Shown here in pieces: positions 1 to 5,815 of a stretch of DNA of 12,202 nucleotides. The notes beneath the pieces were generated by a model, which was given only the letters and a program-made list of their open reading frames with translations, made no database searches and was not told the origin of the DNA. Position 1 is the stretch's first letter; every line of letters begins with the position of its first letter. Origin of the DNA: Oscillibacter sp. (GTDB lineage Bacteria > Bacillota > Clostridia > Oscillospirales > Oscillospiraceae); assembly GCA_020025475.1 (NCBI GenBank), contig JAHHSA010000050.1, positions 1-12,202 on the forward strand, given 5' to 3'. The position numbers and the translations under genes were made by a program.

Positions 1-1
1 T

Positions 2-367
2 GCTCCGGTCTATCTGAGGTCTCTGCTGTGGAACAGCCAGGAGCCGCTGAATGCCCTGACTGCGGTCAAAACAGATGCATCCATGGAGAAGGGTACTGTG
101 CAGGTGCGAGTATGCTATCGAAAGATGCCCGGCATGGAAATCAACATGTACATGCAGGAGGAAGAACATCAATCCTGTATTTCTTTGCAGCAGTACACAG
201 AAAGTCAACTTGCCATGCTGGTATCATACAAGGACAATCTGCTGGCGGATTTGAAGACACGGGAGCTCCATGAATATCTGCCCGTCCATGTGGAGTCAGT
301 GGAGATGACTGTGAACCCTGCGGATGAAGGACGGATTCGTCTGGATGAAGCCTGGATGAAGCATTGA
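2..367 (+). CDS. C-terminal end of an unidentified protein (weakly FliK-like), 5' end outside the window
   Basis: An open frame runs from the window edge (frame of base 2) to a TGA at 365-367, giving about 121 residues with no start that must be internal. An ATG at 83 is in frame but has no convincing ribosome binding site. The visible part alternates short beta-like stretches (GTVQVRVCYRKM, GMEINMYM) with a helix rich in L, K and E (QLAMLVSYKDNLLADLKTREL), then a last strand (VHVESVEMTV) and a polar tail. That order of strands, helix and final strand resembles the C-terminal domain of flagellar hook-length-control proteins. The resemblance is a reading of pattern only; no diagnostic motif is present and no flagellar neighbour is in view. 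A hairpin terminator about 160 bp downstream suggests it is the last substantial gene of its operon. Confidence is high that it is coding, low for function. Confidence 0.6.
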   Translation, partial: APVYLRSLLWNSQEPLNALTAVKTDASMEKGTVQVRVCYRKMPGMEINMYMQEEEHQSCISLQQYTESQLAMLVSYKDNLLADLKTRELHEYLPVHVESVEMTVNPADEGRIRLDEAWMKH

Positions 368-432
368 TGAACACAGTACCTGTCATAGATGCACCGGCAT
401 ACGAGACAGAAGTTACGCTTGCTGAATACTGA
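367..432 (+). CDS. Possible 21-residue ORF overlapping the upstream stop codon
   Basis: The stop of the preceding gene overlaps an ATG in the arrangement TGATG (365-369). This opens a 21-codon frame (MNTVPVIDAPAY...LAEY) ending with TGA at 430-432. That stop in turn overlaps another ATG (432-434), which opens a 10-codon frame. TGATG junctions are typical of translational coupling, so this could be a coupled microORF. It could equally be the decayed 5' end of a lost downstream gene. No family is recognised and no independent ribosome binding site is obvious. Confidence 0.2.
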   Translation: MNTVPVIDAPAYETEVTLAEY

Positions 433-528
433 TGAAATTCCGCACCACCGAAAAATGGCTGTGAACAGGTGATTCAAGAAGGGTACATTGGCGCTGAGGT
501 AAGAGAATATTCCCACGAGGGAAACTGC

Positions 529-559
529 GGGGGGTGGAAGCGATTCCACCTCCCCTTTT
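529..559 (+). terminator. Rho-independent terminator of the upstream operon
   Basis: GGGGGGTGGAA (529-539) pairs with TTCCACC-T-CCCC (544-555, one bulged T), closing a short loop, and is followed by TTTT (556-559). It lies downstream of the leftmost gene and just before a new promoter, so it plausibly separates two transcription units. Confidence 0.65.
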
Positions 560-590
560 GCACTTGTGGGAGGATGTCTGTCTGCCGGAT

Positions 591-619
591 TTGCTTTTTA
601 AGAAAAAGTATGGTATACT
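591..619 (+). promoter_or_regulatory. Sigma-A type promoter upstream of the structured RNA and the 850-1635 gene
   Basis: The -35 TTGCTT (591-596) and -10 TATACT (614-619) are separated by exactly 17 bp, with an extended -10 TGG immediately before the -10. The predicted transcript starts near 626. The promoter lies about 225 bp upstream of the likely start codon at 850, and a T-run-terminated structured segment lies between them. Confidence 0.7.
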
Positions 620-625
620 ATATAA

Positions 626-792
626 AACACATCAAAAAAACCGGCTTTTTGAAGACCTTTCGTATTGCGCAAAGTGCGCCATAGGAGGGCTGTTCTTTTT
701 TTATATATGGGCCGGGGGGACCGGCATCTGGTTTGTCTGCGGGAAGGGCTTTTGCATTGTCAGGACATGACAATGGAGAGGGTCTTCTTTTT
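626..792 (+). ncRNA. Candidate structured RNA, 6S-RNA-like in architecture (or a 5' leader attenuator)
   Basis: The segment between the promoter and a T run folds as a rod when read by eye. The closing stem pairs GAAGACCTTT (651-660) with GAGGGTCTTC (778-787); seven pairs are Watson-Crick and the rest U-G or U-A. Inside is a bubble with a small hairpin on each side: GCGCA-AAG-TGCGC (667-679), and CATTGTCA-GGACA-TGACAATG (755-775, 8 perfect pairs). A terminal arm pairs 685-697 with 741-753, with several G-U pairs and one mismatch, and is capped by GCCGG-GGGGA-CCGGC (711-725). TTTTT (788-792) follows the closing stem. Closing stem, central bubble and terminal arm in about 165 nt is the layout of bacterial 6S RNA, which mimics an open promoter and binds sigma-70-type RNA polymerase. 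No primary-sequence signature of 6S was confirmed. The alternative is a terminator/attenuator leader for the gene at 850. Confidence 0.45.
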
Positions 793-849
793 ATATAGAT
801 GCAGTGCAGCCGGAGGGCTGCGATTCAGAATATGGAAAGGATGAGCGAT

Positions 850-1635
850 ATGGAGTTGATGGGGCAGTCTGTAAAACACAAGGTATTTGGAAAGGGAGTT
901 GTGACGGAGCAGGAAAAGCATGTGGTCACAGTGACCTTTTCTCAGGGAGAGAAGCGTTTTTTGTATCCGGATGCCTTTGAGAAATTCTTGACCCTCAGCG
1001 ATGAAGCGGCCGCAGAGGGGATTGACGCGGTGCTCCAGGAGCGGGAGGAAGAACAAAAGGCGGAACTGCAGGCACTGCTGGAAGAGCAGGAGCGGCAGCA
1101 GAAGATCCACAACTTTAAGGTATCGGTCAATTCCCAGGCTGCCATTGCTCTGGAAGTAGAGAACCAGGATACGCTGCAAACATGGCAGGTCAGCACGGGA
1201 ACCTATCTCAGCGGCTGCGCCAAGGGAGAGCCCCGGATTCCGGAGAAGATGAAGCCGAACTCTGCGTGTGTACTTACGTACCGGGAGGGCGGCACTCCGG
1301 AGGCGGAGCGGAAAATCGTGGGTGTGTTTATGGTGCCGGAGGACTTCTTCGGTGATGAATGCACTGACGGCGTTATTGCGGCCCATCCTCAATATCGTCT
1401 GGCCATCCAGCCGGGACAGGAGCCACTCTTTTGGGAGTATTTTGGAGAGAACGGCAATAAGCCCCGCTGGGGGAATACGGACCTCAAGTATTGCAGCAAT
1501 CACGCAGTCCAGCGGCTGCTCTTCGACCTGCTGGAACAGCGAAAAGAGACAGAGGACGCAGAGATGATGGAGAATTTCTACAGCTATTTCTGCAGTCAGA
1601 ACAAGCTCCAGGGCCCACCCCAGGAGTGGAAATAA
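850..1635 (+). CDS. Uncharacterised protein: N-terminal FGxG module, coiled coil, C-terminal globular domain
   Basis: This is a 261-residue soluble protein with no signal peptide or membrane segment. The start at 850 is preferred because GGAAAGGA lies about 8 bp upstream; in-frame ATGs at 799, 832 and 841 lack a well-spaced site. Residues 1-48 form a small beta-rich module (QSVKHKVFGKGVV, then VTVTFSQGEKRFLYPDAFEKFL). This module is common in clostridial hypothetical proteins and is reminiscent of small SH3/Tudor-like folds. Residues about 55-90 are a charged coiled coil rich in E, Q and L. Residues about 90-250 form one domain with conserved-looking GTYLSGCAKGEP, KIVGVFMVPEDFFG, VIAAHPQYR and EPLFWEYF segments. 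The 'GVFMVPEDFF' strand after a basic loop recalls PUA/EVE-like folds, but that is only a fold-level guess. No catalytic motif is seen. The gene stands alone between its promoter or leader and a bidirectional terminator. Confidence 0.85.
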   Translation: MELMGQSVKHKVFGKGVVTEQEKHVVTVTFSQGEKRFLYPDAFEKFLTLSDEAAAEGIDAVLQEREEEQKAELQALLEEQERQQKIHNFKVSVNSQAAIALEVENQDTLQTWQVSTGTYLSGCAKGEPRIPEKMKPNSACVLTYREGGTPEAERKIVGVFMVPEDFFGDECTDGVIAAHPQYRLAIQPGQEPLFWEYFGENGNKPRWGNTDLKYCSNHAVQRLLFDLLEQRKETEDAEMMENFYSYFCSQNKLQGPPQEWK

Positions 1636-1655
1636 TCTGGGCTGTATGAGGCCGT

Positions 1656-1691
1656 AAAAAAGTCGTCTGCCAGATAGCAGACGACTTTTTT
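1656..1691. terminator. Bidirectional intrinsic terminator
   Basis: A perfect stem AGTCGTCTGC / GCAGACGACT (1661-1670 / 1677-1686) has a 6-base loop (CAGATA). It is flanked by a run of A on the left and T on the right, so each strand sees a hairpin followed by a T run. It serves the plus-strand gene ending at 1635 and the minus-strand guanine deaminase ending at 1764. Confidence 0.93.
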
Positions 1692-1763
1692 ATTTGTGTC
1701 CGGATCTCTAAAAGCCACGGCTTTTTTGAGGTGTGGATATCCGATGCGGATGAGAAGAGAAAA

Positions 1764-3044
1764 TCAAAAGACCTGCGCACCCTGAACAAACTTATGGACA
1801 ACATCCCGATCCTCGGAGAGGTAAATGGTTCGCTCCAGACGGTCGATGAGGCTGCGCTCATCAGCTGCGGTGTACCGGGTATCATCCACGACAATCGCAT
1901 CGCATTCATAGCCTGGGGCAAAGGAACCTACCTTGCCAAAGAAGGAGCCGCCGCCAATGGTCCCGAGGTAAAAGGCCTCAGCAGCGGTCAGAGGAGACAG
2001 AGAGGTGTCGGCCAGCCGCCAGCGCAGCTTGGACACGCGAATGGCATCTGCCATAGCGGCAAAGATCGAAGTGTGAGTACCAGCGGCAATGTCGCTGCCA
2101 AGACCAACGTGCAGGCCTTCGTTCAGGAAGCGCCGGATGGGTGCCACGCCGGAGGAGAGGTTGGTGTTGGATGCGGGGCAGTGCGCCACATAGACTCCGT
2201 TCTTCTTCATCAGGGCGCTTTCATCCTCATCCGAGAGGACGCAGTGAGCCATGACAGTGGGACAGCGATCTCCGCCGAAGAGACCGAAGTCGTCATAGGC
2301 GTGACCATAACCGGCAGACCCGGGGCAGAGCTCCTTGACCCAGGCCACTTCGCCCTGGTTCTCAGACAGGTGAGACTGGACGGGGAGCTTGTATTCTTCC
2401 TGAATCTCCTTCAGGTTGTGCATCAGCTGGTCAGTGCAGGAGGGGATGAAGCGGGGGGTCAGGATGGGTTTGGTACGCTTGTAGCGTCCGGCAGTCTCAT
2501 CCAGCCAGGCGCGTGTGTCCCGTGCGCTGGCCTCGGCACTTTCTTCCTGCAGCTCTGTCGTACCGTTGCGGTCCATGTTGACCTTGCCGACCATGGTGTT
2601 CAGGCCGGATTCTTCCAGCAGGTCCATCAGCAGCTTCGTGGCATCCTTGTGCAGCGTGGCGAAGATAATGGCACGGGTGTTGGGCCCGTGCTTCACATCA
2701 TCCACGAAGCGCGTGTAAGCCTTTTTGGCGTAAGCCAGATCCTTGTACTTGGCCTCCTCGGGGAAGGTGTGGGTATGCAGCCAGTCCAACAGCTCCAGGT
2801 CCATGCCCAGTCCGCGGAATGCGTACTGGGGGGCATGGACGTGAAGATCCACCAGGCCGGGAGTGACCAGTTTGCCGGTGTAATCCAGCAGGGGGAGGTT
2901 GGCGTAGTCAGCAGGGTGTTCCTGGAATACGCCCTTGGAAATGCCGTCCACGCAGACAAGATAGCCGTTGGGAACGGTATTTATCTCTGTGAGCGAATTG
3001 CTGTAGCAGATATCGCCTTTGAGAACAAACGAATTCGGTGACAT
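1764..3044 (-). CDS. guaD: Guanine deaminase
   Basis: This 426-residue protein is the usual size for bacterial guanine deaminase (guanine + water to xanthine + ammonia; purine catabolism and salvage, cytosol). It has the amidohydrolase metal site. PGLVDLHVHAPQY (about 62-74) provides the HxH ligands H68 and H70 and the family-typical 'HAPQY'. QSHLSEN (223-229) gives H225 and E228, MAHC gives H267, and GSDIAAG (316-322) gives D318. The HCPASN segment (288-293) and the C-terminal GTIGGG region also fit. The start is supported by AAAGGAG about 8 bp upstream of the ATG. It lies 27 bp downstream of the NCS2 permease on the same strand, so the two are almost certainly one operon: the permease imports the base and this enzyme deaminates it. 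Other amidohydrolases are possible, but the HAPQY motif and the context favour guanine. Confidence 0.95.
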   Translation of the reverse strand: MSPNSFVLKGDICYSNSLTEINTVPNGYLVCVDGISKGVFQEHPADYANLPLLDYTGKLVTPGLVDLHVHAPQYAFRGLGMDLELLDWLHTHTFPEEAKYKDLAYAKKAYTRFVDDVKHGPNTRAIIFATLHKDATKLLMDLLEESGLNTMVGKVNMDRNGTTELQEESAEASARDTRAWLDETAGRYKRTKPILTPRFIPSCTDQLMHNLKEIQEEYKLPVQSHLSENQGEVAWVKELCPGSAGYGHAYDDFGLFGGDRCPTVMAHCVLSDEDESALMKKNGVYVAHCPASNTNLSSGVAPIRRFLNEGLHVGLGSDIAAGTHTSIFAAMADAIRVSKLRWRLADTSLSPLTAAEAFYLGTIGGGSFFGKVGSFAPGYECDAIVVDDTRYTAADERSLIDRLERTIYLSEDRDVVHKFVQGAQVF

Positions 3045-3071
3045 GAGAAATCTCCTTTCAGCACATGGGGA

Positions 3072-4499
3072 TCAACCGTTGGTCATGAGCGCATAGCGCA
3101 GGATAAACACGATGGAGACAATCCAGGTGAGAGCCTTGATGTCTTTGGCCTTGCCGGTGAACAGTTTCATCAGACAGTAGGTGATCAGACCCATTGCAAC
3201 GCCGTTGGCAATGGAATAGGTGAAGGGCATGAAGACGATGGTGCAGAATGCGGGCAGTGCCTCGGTCATATCGCTGAAGTCCACATCCTTGATATTGCCC
3301 AGCATCAGGATGCCGACGAAAATCAGAGCTGGGGCGGTAGCGCAGCCGGGAACGATGCCCACGATGGGCGCTAAAATGATGGAAGCCAGGAACAGCAGGG
3401 AGGTGACAACGCTGGTCAGACCGGTGCGGCCGCCCTCGGTAATACCGGCACTGGACTCGACCACGGTGGTAACAGTGGAAGTACCCAGGCAGGCACCGGC
3501 TGCAGTGGAGATGGCGTCGGCCATCAGTGCTTGACGCATGTGCATGGGCTCGCCCTTGTCGTCCACCATGCCCGACTGCTTGGCAGCGCCCATCAGAGTG
3601 CCGATGGAGTCGAACATGTTCACCAGGGAGAAGCTCAGGACCAGCATGGCCACAGTGAACAGGGTGTGAGCGAAGTTCTCACCGGCAAAGAGACCGGCGA
3701 AGTCCAGCTTGAAGAAAGAGACTTCCATGAAGTCAGAGAACTTTGCGCCGATGTTGAAGTCGATGTTGCTGATGTGAGTGACACCGAAGGGAATGCCAAC
3801 CACAGTGGAGGCCAGGATGCCGATCAGGATGGAGCCCTTGACGTTCAGGGCATGCAGAACTCCCATGACGATCAGACCGATCAGAGCCACCAGAGCACCG
3901 GCGATAGCGGCCTTGCCTGCTTCATCAACGGTGCGGAAGCTTGCAAAGTCCACCATGCCGACCAGAGTTGCGGAGTTATCCACCACGATGCCGCTGTTTT
4001 TCAGACCAATGATGGTGATGAACAGACCAATACCCGGGGTGATCGCAGCCTTGATGGCGTTGGGGATAGAGCGGATGATTGCCTCACGCAGGCCGATGGC
4101 GGTGATTACAATGAACAGAATGCCGGAGATAAAGACAACAACCAGGGCCTGAGAGTAGCTATAGCCAAGACCCAGAACCACAGTGTAGGCGAAGAAGGCG
4201 TTCAGGCCCATGCCGGGAGCCTGTGCAAAGGGTACCTTTGCATAGACCGCATCCAGAAAGGTTCCCAGAAATGCGCCCAGGCAGGTGCCGATGAATACGC
4301 CGTTGTAAATCTTCGCAGCCATGTCTGGCTGGTTCATCATGGTATAGGGGTCAGACATGATCATGGGGTTCAGGATCAGAATGTAAGCGATCGTAACGAA
4401 AGTGGTAATACCGGCCAGGACCTCAGTCCGGACGGTTGTACCATGACCTGCCAGGTCAAAGTACCGCTCCGCCAGGGAGCTATGCTGTTTTTCTCTCAT
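3072..4499 (-). CDS. NCS2-family purine (guanine/hypoxanthine-type) permease
   Basis: This 475-residue, strongly hydrophobic polytopic membrane protein has 12 or more predicted helices and belongs to the AzgA/PbuG branch of the NCS2 (nucleobase-cation symporter 2) family. Diagnostic segments are the N-terminal RTEVLAGITTFVTIAYIL, QAPGMGLNAFFAYTVVLGLG, and SLVNMFDSIGTLMGAA followed by ADAISTAAGACLGTSTVTTVVESSAGITEGGRTGLTS in consecutive short blocks. In this family these surround the substrate site. The expected substrates are guanine and hypoxanthine, or adenine for some members. The start ATG (4497-4499) has GGAGG about 9 bp upstream. The gene is the first of an operon with guaD, driven by the minus-strand promoter near 4711-4739 through a ~205-nt leader. 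No purine riboswitch signature was recognised in that leader. Confidence 0.93.
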   Translation of the reverse strand: MREKQHSSLAERYFDLAGHGTTVRTEVLAGITTFVTIAYILILNPMIMSDPYTMMNQPDMAAKIYNGVFIGTCLGAFLGTFLDAVYAKVPFAQAPGMGLNAFFAYTVVLGLGYSYSQALVVVFISGILFIVITAIGLREAIIRSIPNAIKAAITPGIGLFITIIGLKNSGIVVDNSATLVGMVDFASFRTVDEAGKAAIAGALVALIGLIVMGVLHALNVKGSILIGILASTVVGIPFGVTHISNIDFNIGAKFSDFMEVSFFKLDFAGLFAGENFAHTLFTVAMLVLSFSLVNMFDSIGTLMGAAKQSGMVDDKGEPMHMRQALMADAISTAAGACLGTSTVTTVVESSAGITEGGRTGLTSVVTSLLFLASIILAPIVGIVPGCATAPALIFVGILMLGNIKDVDFSDMTEALPAFCTIVFMPFTYSIANGVAMGLITYCLMKLFTGKAKDIKALTWIVSIVFILRYALMTNG

Positions 4500-4577
4500 T
4501 GCTGAAAACCTCCATTTTTATATTATACGCATACCAAAACGATGCCAAGATATTTTTTTGCACGCTTCTTTCGGAAC

Positions 4578-4608
4578 TTGACAAAAAAGAATACAAAAAG
4601 ACTATAAT
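4578..4608 (+). promoter_or_regulatory. Possible plus-strand promoter inside the intergenic region
   Basis: A perfect TTGACA (4578-4583) and a perfect TATAAT (4603-4608) lie in the same direction but 19 bp apart, which is longer than ideal. A transcript from here would run toward rex and antisense to the permease leader. It is a sequence match only; AT-rich DNA produces such matches by chance. Confidence 0.3.
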
Positions 4609-4681
4609 TGGTAGATATCTCTATTAGGCAGTATCAGCAAATCTGCTGTGCTGTTAGAAGCAATTTATACATGGCAACCGC

Positions 4682-4702
4682 ACAAAAAGGTCAACCTTTT
4701 GT
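4682..4702. repeat. Inverted repeat at the transcription start of the purine operon
   Basis: AAAAGG-TCAA-CCTTTT (4685-4700) is a perfect 6-bp inverted repeat, extended to ACAAAA(A)GG / CCTTTTGT with one extra A. It lies at about +2 to +22 of the predicted minus-strand transcript. That position suits either a repressor operator or a hairpin in the start of the leader. The binding protein, if any, is unknown; it does not match a Rex box. Confidence 0.4.
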
Positions 4703-4710
4703 TAAAACGC

Positions 4711-4739
4711 ATAATATCACCTAAAAATTTTTTTGTCAA
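4711..4739 (-). promoter_or_regulatory. Strong minus-strand promoter of the permease-guaD operon
   Basis: On the minus strand, a perfect -35 TTGACA (complement of 4734-4739) and a -10 TATTAT (complement of 4711-4716) are separated by 17 bp. The predicted start is near 4704, giving a leader of about 205 nt before the permease ATG. A second -10-like TATAAT occurs on the minus strand near 4521-4526, but its -35 match is poor and badly spaced. Confidence 0.7.
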
Positions 4740-5041
4740 CTCAAATTATTGTTTGCGTTTATGTACAAAAAATCGGATCGGCACCTTTACAGGAAATGAG
4801 AGATGCCGCAAAGAGTGAAAGTGGAAGGCAGAAAAGTTTAATACATTCCAGATAGTTCCAATTTAACAAAGTTTCAGATGTTAATTCACAAATTCGCATC
4901 AACAAAGTTGGACTGGATCTGGCAGAGAAGATTCTTTAGCAGGGACAAGAAAATTAAAATACAAGCGTGATTCTTTGGGAAAAACACCGGAATTTTGGTA
5001 TAAAATGTACGAGAAACCAAATTAAAATTTTACAACACAGA

Positions 5042-5060
5042 TTGTTAAAAAAATTGACAA
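5042..5060. promoter_or_regulatory. Rex-operator-like palindrome over the rex -35 element
   Basis: TTGTTAAAAAAATTGACAA (5042-5060) is a near-palindrome with half sites TTGTTAA and TTGACAA. Known Rex operators in Firmicutes have the form TTGTNAA...TTNACAA, with TTGTTAA/TTAACAA favoured in clostridia. The TTGT-to-ACAA spacing here is 11 bases, one more than the commonest clostridial form. It covers the -35 hexamer of the rex promoter, as expected for autorepression. Confidence 0.6.
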
Positions 5061-5082
5061 GTTTCAAAAATTGGTCTAAACT
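5054..5082 (+). promoter_or_regulatory. rex promoter
   Basis: A perfect -35 TTGACA (5054-5059), 17 bp, and a -10 TAAACT (5077-5082). The predicted start near 5089 leaves a ~60-nt leader before the TTG start of rex. The -35 is embedded in the Rex-like operator, and the SLH-protein gene downstream is probably co-transcribed. Confidence 0.65.
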
Positions 5083-5149
5083 AATCACATGGTTGTTTGC
5101 GAATAAATTAACGACAATGATCAATTAAGCACGACAGGAGTGTTTGCAA

Positions 5150-5779
5150 TTGAAGAAGGAAAATATATCTGATGCTGTCATTCGGCGTCTGCCCAGATAT
5201 TATAGACAGTTGACAGATCTGTGCGCGCGGGGTGTTGTTCGGATTTCCTCTCATTCCCTGGGGCAGGAGATGAATATCACTGCTTCCCAAATCCGACAGG
5301 ACTTCAGCTGCTTTGGCGAGTTTGGCCAGCAGGGGTATGGATATCATGTAGAGGAACTGCGATCTGAAATCGGTCATATCCTGGGAGTGGACAATGATCA
5401 CCATCTGGTGATGATTGGTGTCGGTAATCTGGGCCATGCGCTGCTGCAAAACTTCCCGTTCATTCAGACGGGATTTACGGTGGATGCGGCCTTTGATGTG
5501 GAACCCTCTGTGGTGGGGACCAGCGTCAATAATGTGCCTATCTATGCAATGAATGACCTGGAGAGCTATATTCAGGAGCATCAGGTGGACGTGGTGGTTC
5601 TGACGATTCCCCAGTCTGTGGCCCAGGAGACTGCGGACAAGCTGATCAGCTTGGGCGTGCGTGGCTTCTGGAACTTCACCAATGTGGAGCTTACCAGCAC
5701 CGTGGATGATGTGAAGTTTGAGAATATCCATTTCGCAGACAGCCTGTTGACGTTGAGCTACCGTATTGCCAATCGCTGA
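5150..5779 (+). CDS. rex: Redox-sensing transcriptional repressor Rex
   Basis: This 209-residue protein is the normal Rex length. Rex binds DNA when NAD+ is high and lets go when NADH binds, so it derepresses fermentation and NADH-reoxidising genes. The N-terminal winged helix spans about residues 5-80: ISDAVIRRLPRYYR, then LGQEMNITASQIRQDFSCFGEFGQQGYGY, the recognition region. The Rossmann NAD(H) domain begins with GVGNLG (90-95), followed by FDVEP (115-119). The C-terminal domain-swap helix (FADSLLTLSYRI) is present. The start is taken as TTG 5150, because AGGAG at 5136-5140 is 9 bp upstream and the sequence then opens MKKENISDAV as in relatives. A second in-frame TTG at 5144 is only 3 bp from the site. 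An operator-like palindrome covers its promoter. The next gene begins 36 bp downstream. Confidence 0.96.
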   Translation: MKKENISDAVIRRLPRYYRQLTDLCARGVVRISSHSLGQEMNITASQIRQDFSCFGEFGQQGYGYHVEELRSEIGHILGVDNDHHLVMIGVGNLGHALLQNFPFIQTGFTVDAAFDVEPSVVGTSVNNVPIYAMNDLESYIQEHQVDVVVLTIPQSVAQETADKLISLGVRGFWNFTNVELTSTVDDVKFENIHFADSLLTLSYRIANR

Positions 5780-5815
5780 CAGATGTGCGGTATGTAAACG
5801 GGAAAGGACCATACT

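Larger units (their letters stand above)
4500..5149. other. AT-rich intergenic region between the purine operon and rex: no gene seen
   Basis: About 650 bp without a credible protein gene, much richer in A+T than the coding DNA on either side. It holds the minus-strand permease promoter, a possible plus-strand promoter at 4578-4608 and another at 4975-5004 (TTGGGA, 18 bp, TGG-TATAAA), and the rex promoter and operator. It also has several short repeats: CAGCA-AATC-TGCTG (4635-4648), TTAACA...TGTTAA (4863-4868 / 4879-4884), a direct repeat AACAAAGTT (4865 and 4901), and CCAGAT...ATCTGG (4848-4853 / 4917-4922). No tRNA, rRNA, purine riboswitch or T-box was recognised. Confidence 0.6.

Noticed and set aside
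141..549. Minus-strand open frames opposite the leftmost gene
   Set aside because: They have no ribosome sites or family resemblance, and they overlap the plus-strand gene and its terminator.
760..1503. Long minus-strand open frame (247 codons) opposite the 850-1635 gene
   Set aside because: It is antisense to a plus-strand gene with a good ribosome site, coherent domains and a terminator. The reverse translation is low-complexity with no family resemblance.
1731..3041. 436-codon plus-strand open frame
   Set aside because: It is the shadow of guanine deaminase, which has intact metal-binding motifs on the minus strand.
3531..4505. 324-codon plus-strand open frame rich in D, H, Q and G
   Set aside because: It is the shadow of the NCS2 permease; its composition is typical of the complement of a hydrophobic membrane protein.
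4500..4710. Purine riboswitch in the permease leader
   Set aside because: A TCTACC string is present on the minus strand, but the rest of the conserved core and the paired stems are not recognisable.
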